From the NCBI GenBank assembly GCA_951812925.1, contig OX638368.1, positions 120,241,309 through 120,305,308 on the forward strand: DNA of 64,000 nt, in the 5' to 3' direction. Position numbers and translations under genes: made by a program. The first letter of the stretch is position 1, and every line of letters begins with the position of its first letter. Origin of the DNA: Calliopum simillimum. Its lineage: Eukaryota; Arthropoda; Insecta; Diptera; Lauxaniidae. This document shows, piece after piece, positions 56,699 to 64,000 of this stretch. The notes under the pieces were generated by a model, which searched no databases, had not been told where the DNA came from, and was given only the letters and a program-made list of their open reading frames with translations.

Positions 56699-57584
56699 TA
56701 GGGGAGATGTGTGTACCTTGGTCCGCTTTTCAGTTTTTTCAATGTGCTGGATTTTCCAAAAAAGTTTCTTTAGTTTTTTGATTAAGTTATATTTCTACAA
56801 TACTTGCAGCATCAAATGACGTGACAATGATATTTCTATGTCTTACCATTGAGTAGAAATATTACTTTTTCCGTTGCAATCTCAAACGGTCCAAGGTACA
56901 CCATGCAAGTGTACCTTGGACTATTAAAAATAAAAGAGGAAACATTGTATTTAGGTAATAAATTATGAAAGAACTATTTATTATGTAATCAAAAGTAACA
57001 TTTTTTTCAATAAAAAAAAAAAAATTCATAAACAAAAATTATAACACAAAAAAGAGCATTTAGTAAAAAACAATTAATTAAACAAAAATTATTGCAAATA
57101 AATACATTAATCACGTAAATAATAATAATACTATTATATTAAGAGGCGATTATGGCTTCCTTGTTGCTCGTCGAAAAAGGCTTCCTGGTCAATAAGCATA
57201 GGTCCAAGGTACACACAGACAGCATGTTTTAAAAACTGTCAACACCCATAACATATATTAATGAAAATATATCTAAAACACACTAAAAGCTTAAAACAAT
57301 AACTAAACTTCCTTCCTGATGTTATAAAACTGAAGTATTTCAAGTAAGTTTCTCACAAAATGTTTCGTAGTTTACTGCAAAAACAAATTTTTTTACACAA
57401 AAAACACCTTTTCCGTCGCTTTTTATACACGCATACAGCTTGACGGTCTGAAGTCAACTAATATGAGTTACCGGTATGAGTGGAAAATTCCATAGAAGAA
57501 CATTATCGTACACGTGCAGCTGTTAAGTGGCAAACGGCACTCGAACCGAGGTACACTTGGACCAAGGTACGCACATCTCCCCTA
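56699..57584. mobile_element. 886-bp TIR element with internal copies of its terminal motif
   Basis: TAGGGGAGATGTGTGTACCT at the left and its near complement ending CATCTCCCCTA at 57584 bound the element. The subterminal GGTCCAAGGTACAC motif recurs inside in both orientations: 56711-56724, 56888-56901, 56909-56921, 57201-57214 and twice in 57545-57574. No open frame. The interspersed copies could be transposase-binding sites. Confidence 0.7.
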
Positions 57585-57589
57585 ATTGA

Positions 57590-58980
57590 AAAAAAAAATT
57601 TTTATTTTTTTTGTTTTTCAGGAAAAAAAGTCTGGGAAAATGAGCGAAACTTTTGAAAACAAAACTTTAAAAAAAAAACCAAAATAAACTTTAAAAAATA
57701 AAAGTTTATTTGACTTTTGCTTTTAAGCTTTTTTAAACTTTTTGAAATACAAAATTTTGTTTATTGTGTAAAAAGTTTTGAGTCAACTTTTACTTTTTTT
57801 TTAAGATAAATTTTCTCAACACCCTTATATTAAAAAATAAATTTGATCCCTTTTCCACAGAAAATTTGCATTTTTAGTTTTTTTTTTCTGACAAAAAAAT
57901 GGTAAAATCTGTTTTGCAAGCAGCTTTTCAGAAAAAAAAAATGAAAGCAGCATGTGAACTTCTTTGAATTTGCTGCCCTATTTCGTTACTCGTCAGTCTG
58001 TCCTCAGATAAATCCTAAAGAAATCACTACTATAAAGAAGACAGCAATAACAACAACAAACAAAGCAAAACGGAATTGAACCCTCAGGCATTTTTCCGAC
58101 ATTACTACTACAGTGCAGATGATATGAAATCAATATTTTATAAGCAGCAATTTTTTGGGAAAATTTCATTTATTGGCGAGTTGTTGAATGAATTTTGCAA
58201 GACCCAGTAACTTATACTTTTTGCCACAATAAATCGTAACAGAATAACAATTGACTTAAGCCAAAAAAAAAATATGAAATCATGGGCATAACATAATATA
58301 TACAATATGTGTGAAGATGTGTGTGAATGTGTGACTGTGATCAAATTTCCTTAACAAAAAAAAAAAAAAAACGAAATCAGGTGGAAATTTGCTTTTATTG
58401 CAAGTTAAGCACCTTTTTGCATGTAGCATTTGAATGGAGTACAAAGTGGGTTGTGCTTTTCATCTTAGATTTTGAATTATAGTACAATCAAAGGAAAATT
58501 TCATGCTAAAAAAAAGAACTAGAGAGAATACATAATGAAATTTATGCAAAAATATTTGTTTACCATTTACTAAATATATCCCAAGTTTGGATACTCCACG
58601 TGAAATCTTAAGTTGTAATAACAAATGAAAATTAAAGTCCTTTCAAAACAGATACAGTTAAGAATGATGGAATGATTGAAGTGACATTGACCTCTCCTGC
58701 AAGTTAGCATAAAAAGGTGTTGCATGTAAAGTATGCGAGTTGCACAGGGTGGTTTATCAAATACTTGCGCAGCTATTTATTTCCCTAAATTCCCAACGAA
58801 AATCTGGTCTTGCTCATTTAAGTGTTTAATATATGGTCCTCTCAAGGTTCTGTGGAGTTTTCAGCCACCCTGTTCATACCGCACTTTGAACAACAATGAG
58901 TTTTTCTTCAGCGACTTTTCTGAAAATTTTAAATGGCCATAACATCGTGAATCTTTAAAGCACAAAAATAATTTTTGATA
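57590..58980. other. AT-rich intergenic stretch, nothing recognised
   Basis: Poly-A/T rich sequence with GT dinucleotide runs near 58305-58340; no gene or repeat partner seen. Confidence 0.45.
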
Positions 58981-59522
58981 TCTGAGATATAATAAGTAGC
59001 CTCTAGCTACTCAATGAGAGTGATCCGGTCAAGGATACGCCCAACTGCCATACAGCTTAAAATTTTAAATCGCCATAATTTCCGGAATATTTCAAGTACA
59101 ACAATAATATCACTGTACTAGTTGAAAATTTGGTCTTCCGTGAAATAGGTCATTCTTACCAAATTCAGGCATGGGGAATTCAGTGGTGTTAACCGTTTTA
59201 CTGGATTGGTTCATCACCCCATACAAAAAGTTCAAATCAAAATTTTTTCTAGAAAGATGTGTTTTTCATAAAAAATTTATTATTAACTTCTGATAAATCA
59301 ATGATTTCACATCGAAAATATATTTTTCAGTTCATAATGAATCATTCGACATTTGGGTTATTAAGTTTTAATGAATTTATTGGATATTTATTTACTAAAA
59401 CGTTTATTTTCACCGAATTTTGTAAAAAAAATTACATTTTCTTTTTTATTTGTTGAAATATTGTTCAGTTTTCAACTGAAAATTGTTTTTAACTCCTATA
59501 AGACAACGTGTTGAAAATTAAT

Positions 59523-60243
59523 CATACACAGAAAAAAAAACTGACGGTAAAATTAACTATAGATTTTGTATTCTATAGTTTTCAAATTTTCTATAGGAAA
59601 CAAAAACAAAAATTCAAAATTTCAGAATCAGCTTAACTTTTCTACAGTTGAATTCAACTGTACATTTTGTATTCCATAAATTTTTTTTTTTCATATGAAT
59701 AACATTTTGAATTGAGTTTTTAACAGTTTCATAAAATTCTCACATTGTTTAAGAATAAATCAACATAAGTTTGCTAGAGTTGTACTGATATTTTGCCATT
59801 TGAAATGGTGTCACCGTAGAAGTTGTTTCCTACAATTTCTACGAGTTTTTGGAAACGGCTAGTTACAGCCCTTCTGGGGTGCTAACTATTAAACCGTTCC
59901 AAAACAGTTTTAACTGTTTGGAACAATTTATATTGTTAGCTGACCTTTTAAGAAGGTTATTTTTACTGTAACTGCGATTGATAGTTTCTAAACCGAGTAA
60001 ACTGTAAATTTACAGAGTTCTACGGTCAAAATACAAAAACTCCGGGTTGGTGCAATTTCTATCAAAAATCTTGGTTGAATTAACTGTTTTCACAGTACCT
60101 AAACATTTTAACAGCAACTGTACAGTACTATTTTTACAGTAATTATACTGGACTGTACAGTCAATTTAACCTTTACTGCGGGTTGGTGCAATTTCTATCG
60201 TTGAAATCGGTTGGATTGACCGATATTTTTTTTTCTGTGTATG
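59523..60243. repeat. 721-bp MITE inserted in the long TIR
   Basis: Ends CATACACAGAAAAAAAAA and TTTTTTTTTCTGTGTATG. The interior is rich in short inverted phrases (GTTGAATTCAACTGTAC, AACAGTTTTAACTGTTT, ACTGTACAGT) and has a direct repeat GGGTTGGTGCAATTTCTATC at about 60045 and 60180. No open frame. Confidence 0.75.
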
Positions 60244-60346
60244 TTCATTAGTTCAAGACACATATATACATATATCCAGTATCTAATTTGACCAGTCTTA
60301 TTCATTGAAATTTTCTACACGAAAAAAAAAAACTACAAATACTTAT

Positions 60347-62024
60347 TTAGTTTTCATTGTCCTCTTCTTCATCATGATTCATTTTCAGGTTCCAGCACAA
60401 GTCCGCTAGTAATGAATTTAGTTTTTTGTCTATATACCAGTGCTCCAATTGTGCTGCAACCTGATGAAATCGTTCGCCATGCTCGTCAGATTCTGATGGC
60501 ATTTGGTTTCCTAATTGGTATTGGTGATGGTGTAGGAAGTGCACCTTGAGAGACATGTTGACGCCAATATTGTTGAAAGAATGAAGCATGTCTTCTATCA
60601 AGGATTGCCATTCGTCCACGCGATGAATACCTAAAACACCATTTATAACTCCTTTTAAATTTTCCCAAGCCAGACTTTCTTGCTCCATGAGGCTTTCTTT
60701 AAAAAGTTCGTCTTTTATTAATCGCCGAATATCTGGTCCGTTCAGTACACCTATTTAAATTCGAGCAAATCCCAATTATTTAAAGAGCCCAATGATATCA
60801 TGAGAAAAGACCTTCTTTGATTTTCATTTTGCTGAGACGGGGAAAAATATATTCCAAACGTTCGAAAGCCCGTTCATTATTTCGCGCAATCAGTGCCTTT
60901 ATAAAATTTTTAACTATGCCCAATTTTATATGCAATGGTGGGAGCAATACTTTGTTCATTGGAACCAACGGCACGTTGATAACATTATGGATCCCAACTC
61001 TGGAGGATTTTCGGACTGCCCAATCATGTTTTTCATACTGGTTTCCCGTGTATCTCGAGTCCCATTCGCATATATAGCACATGTTCTTTGTGTATCCAAG
61101 TTGTAGGCCACGCAGTAATGATATAACTTTCAAGTCAGCACATATTTTCCAGTTGTGTTCATTAAATCTGATGGCTTCGATTATATTTTTCATAGAGTCA
61201 TATGTCTCTTTTGTTTTTGTACTTAACGCAACTGGAACTGGGCTTCTTGAGTTATCAATATAAAGAAGCAATGCTTTCAAACTGCTTTTCGAAGAGTCTA
61301 TGAACAAACGCCATTCTTGTGAATTATATTGATGACCCATTGATTTCATCAAATCAGGAATATTTGTGCAAAATGCGAAAGTATTATCATCACTTCGATT
61401 GAAAAATTTTAAAAAATCGCGTTGGCGGCCAAAAGCATCGTAAATTCTAACTCCTGGTGCTAAAACATTAAGTGATTTGAGGTGTTGTGCAAGTGTTATT
61501 TGTCGGGCTTGCGACAATTTCAATTGACGTGACATCATATCCAAACGTTCTTGAGAACATTCTATATTCTATTCATTCTATATATGGGCTGCTTAACAAC
61601 AGATGGCTGATAAAGCGTATAAGCTGTTTCGGGTACACTTTCAATTGTAGATGGAGCATATTCTTCTGTCGGTTTCGGTTTCGGAATTGGAACATTTTCA
61701 GAATGTGGTAATGGCGTCTGAGCTGACCGAACACTTTTGTATATAAATTAGCGTGCTGTTCAATGTTCTTACTTTATTCGCGCAAGCATAGCAGTTTCCC
61801 GGAACATGATTGCCTGGATCGGACCACAACATTGGAATGCCAAATGGCATACTTTCGACGTTACCTTTTGCCCAATCGTGCAGTCTGTTCACGCATGATG
61901 AACAAACAAATGATGGTACCCACTTCACTCTCCGCGATTTCATTGCTAATTGTTTTCCGACTTTTCGCAATAGTAAATTTTCCGCAAATAAAGCAAAAGT
62001 AATCAAATTTGTAACCACAGCCAC
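60347..62024 (-). pseudogene. Broken gene of the multicopy SDEHGERFHQ arthropod family
   Basis: Function unknown. In order: CSSCVNRLHDWAKG..MPFGIPMLW (62024-61698 frame), a linker RSAQTPLPHSENVPIPKPKP in another frame, SQARQITLAQHLKSLNVLAP, FLKFFNRSDDNTFAFC, QEWRLFIDSSKSSLKALLLY, CYICEWDSRYTG and LLPPLHIKLGIVKNFIKAL (61544-60798), then NGPDIRRLIKDELF, MSLKVHFLHHHQ, SDEHGERFHQ and LLADLCWNLK (60688-60347). I recognise the same order in proteins present in many copies in arthropod genomes. At least two frame breaks (around 61770-61700 and at 61570) make it non-functional. A 61-nt GT..AG-bounded gap (60811-60751) restores KEG-VLNGPDIR and may be an intron. An acidic tail EEEDNEN ends it. Confidence 0.8.
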
Positions 62025-62779
62025 TCATTTCTGACCGAAAGTTAATGTAACTTAAAAAGACAATGTAACGGTATTTTGTTTTTTAATAGAATGTCAGAAT
62101 TGACAGATGCCAATAAAAAGCATGGCCGTAGGCCTGCTGGCCTATTGCAAAACAAATATTTGTAATATATAGCGCCGAAAATTTCAAAAACTTAAAAAGA
62201 GGTCGAATTAATGTTCGAACACTTGATAAATTTTCAACACGTTCTCTTATAGGAATTAAAAACAATTTTCAGTTGAAAACTGAACAATATTTCAACAAAT
62301 AAAAAAGAAAATGTAAATTTTTTTAGAAAATTCGGTGAAATTAAACGTTTTAGTAAATAAATATCCAATAAATTCATTAAAAACTTAGTAACCCAAATGC
62401 CGAATGATTCAATATGAAATAAAAAATATATTTTCGATGTGAAATCATTGATTTATCAGAAGTTAATAAGAGATTTTGTATGAAAAACACCTCTTTCTAG
62501 ATAAAATTTTGATTTGAACTTTTTGTATGGGGTGAAGAATCAATCCAGCAAAACGGTTAACACCACTGAATTCCTCATGCCCGAATTAGGTAAGAATGAC
62601 CTTTTTCGCGGAAGACCAAAAAAAAGGTCTCAAAAACTAGTACAGTGTATTTGGTATCTGAGGTATACTTAATTAGTAGCACATAGCTATTAGATAAAAT
62701 TATGAGTGATCAATTTCCATATAGTCCTAAAATATCTCTTTTTCGAAAATTTTTATCAAAAACTTGGAATCAGCAAGTA

Positions 62780-63170
62780 CAACACCTTTATACCCATAAG
62801 TTTGCCGCGATATAATCATTTTTTAAGAAAATTGTCTGCCTTTTTTTTCAAAAAATTTGATCCCGAATCAGCTACAGCAAAAACTTCTATAGCCAATATT
62901 TTGTCGTGAAATTATCTTTTTTGAGAAAATTTTCCGCCATTTTGTTTTTAAAAAAATGTGTGTGTTGAATTTATTATAAGCAGCCTCAAAAAATGTTCTA
63001 GCCACAATTTTGTTGTGATATAATCATTTTTTAAGGAAGTAGTCCGCTGTTTTGGATCCATCACATTATTTCTAAAAAAGTTGAGCCCGAATTTGGTATA
63101 AACGACCTCCAAAACCCATCTAGCCATAATTTTGTCGTGAAATATTGATTTTTTGAGAAAATAAAATCTC
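62780..63170. repeat. Degenerate tandem repeat, about 3.5 units of about 110-120 bp
   Basis: The phrase GATATAATCATTTTTTAAG or GTGAAATTATCTTTTTTGAG recurs near 62810, 62908, 63016 and 63138, each followed by AAAATTGTCTGCC- or AAAATTTTCCGCC-like text and each preceded by GCCA.AATTTTGTCGTGA. No coding meaning. Confidence 0.65.
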
Positions 63171-63295
63171 GTACTCTTTTTCATTTTAAATAGTCAGGAA
63201 ACACTTCTAACGGGCTAGAATGAGATTCTAGACCACTGTGCGGCGCATTATATAAGTAGAATTCAATATATTTATGGCAAAGAGGTTAATGCCCT

Positions 63296-63606
63296 AGACA
63301 GACCACAGCTTAAATCTGGATTATAGACGTAATAATGTGAATCTTTTTATGACATGATTTTAGGTATTTTTTAAACACATATTTCATAGGCATTGACTAA
63401 AAGAAAATTTCGAAATTCAAAAAAATTCTAGTTAGCTTTTCTTATGCTTAACTCACTATTACTCTTGTTTTTGATGTTTTAAAATATTTTGGCCCCTGAA
63501 TTGGGAAATTTTCTATGAAATATATATTTAAAAAATGCCTAAAATCATGCAATAAAAAAATTCACATTATTACGTTATAATCTAGATTCAAGCTGTCGTC
63601 TGTCTG
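63296..63606. repeat. 310-bp hairpin MITE
   Basis: AGACAGACCACAGCTTAAAT at the left is roughly complemented by ATTCAAGCTGTCGTCTGTCT at the right. The arms continue through TTATAGACGTAATAATGTGA and its near complement around 63562-63580 and CATGATTTTAGG and its complement. No coding sequence. Confidence 0.75.
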
Positions 63607-64000
63607 CGACATAAGCTAAAACTAAAGTCGACTTAAGAAAAATCGAATTAACCTCAATTTTCCAGTTGTTTTCGGTGAAATTACTCATTAGTTCTTAGAC
63701 ATTATTAAGTTCTAAATAAGAACTATCAAAAACGCCTAAAAGTGAATGTGTACTTTTATCCAGAACTAAAGAAAAACTTTTCTTTAATCAATTAAGGCTA
63801 TTTTTTTGCACAGATACATTGATGTGGAAATATATTGTTGTGTTTTCTCAGCAAAATAGTTGTCATATTAAAACTAATTGACAATGTTTATTAAGCCACA
63901 TAAAATCATCATATTATTATCACTCCTTTTAAGTTTAAGAACTTTTTGTCTTGCAAAGTTTAGTAATAAGTATTTGTATGTGTTTCAGACTTATGTTTGA

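Larger units (their letters stand above)
59111..62647 (-). mobile_element. 3.5-kb long-TIR element with CACTG ends carrying a multicopy protein gene
   Basis: CACTGTACTAGTT at 59111 is inverted as AACTAGTACAGTG at 62635-62647. The inverted arms run for at least 380 bp (59111-59521 and 62222-62647), including TGGTGTTAACCGTTTT, GTTCAAATCAAAATTTT and TTTTCAACTGAAAATTG and their complements. TAT flanks both ends, a possible 3-bp duplication. A 721-bp MITE (59523-60243) has inserted inside the left arm. The interior carries one recognisable, broken gene on the minus strand and no known transposase. CACTG ends and a short duplication suggest the CMC superfamily (inference). Confidence 0.7.

Noticed and set aside
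60817..61077. Plus-strand open frames across the SDEHGERFHQ gene
   Set aside because: Shadows of the minus-strand gene; only the minus-strand reading gives the conserved blocks in order.

Overview
The window is AT-rich nuclear DNA from an insect, most likely a higher (brachyceran/schizophoran) fly. It holds most of one gene, a tachykinin receptor orthologous to Drosophila Takr99D (DTKR), split into eight visible + strand coding exons between 1525 and 39926. The exons join in frame at consensus GT..AG borders and give about 512 residues: TM1 to TM7, a DRY motif, CWLP in TM6, NPIIY in TM7 and a long cytoplasmic tail. The extracellular N-terminus and the promoter lie upstream. The introns are 9.3, 2.9, 6.1, 0.6, 9.5, 0.16 and 8.3 kb and are packed with transposon debris.

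Layout. Intron 1 (1683-11028) carries two large palindromes (3081-4468, 5151-7149), a 529-bp tRNA-headed insertion with a hammerhead ribozyme, and a second, degenerate tRNA-head/hammerhead copy. Intron 2 holds a 2-kb array of 8-bp repeats. Intron 3 holds dispersed repeats and an inverted pair of tRNA-headed SINE-like units, each with an intact-looking hammerhead ribozyme (18584-18630 minus, 19582-19628 plus). Intron 5 holds Tc1-like, mariner-like and pogo-like remnants. Intron 7 holds several long-inverted-repeat elements, a 122-bp tandem repeat, and a 2.1-kb element flanked by 158-bp direct repeats. The last exon is followed by a TGA-C stop and 77 further open in-frame codons, a candidate stop-codon readthrough extension.

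Downstream of the gene (40.2-64 kb) I see no intact cellular gene. There are palindromes of 824 and 1749 bp, piggyBac-like TTAA-flanked miniature elements, two decayed LINE reverse transcriptase/RNase H fragments, and further TIR elements. A 3.5-kb element (59111-62647) has CACTG termini and long inverted repeats and carries a broken gene of a multicopy arthropod protein family recognisable by SDEHGERFHQ.

The most interesting system is the set of at least three diverged elements that pair a tRNA-like pol III head with a hammerhead ribozyme. The readthrough candidate and the long-TIR element with its accessory gene come next. All similarity calls are from recognition of motifs; no search was run.
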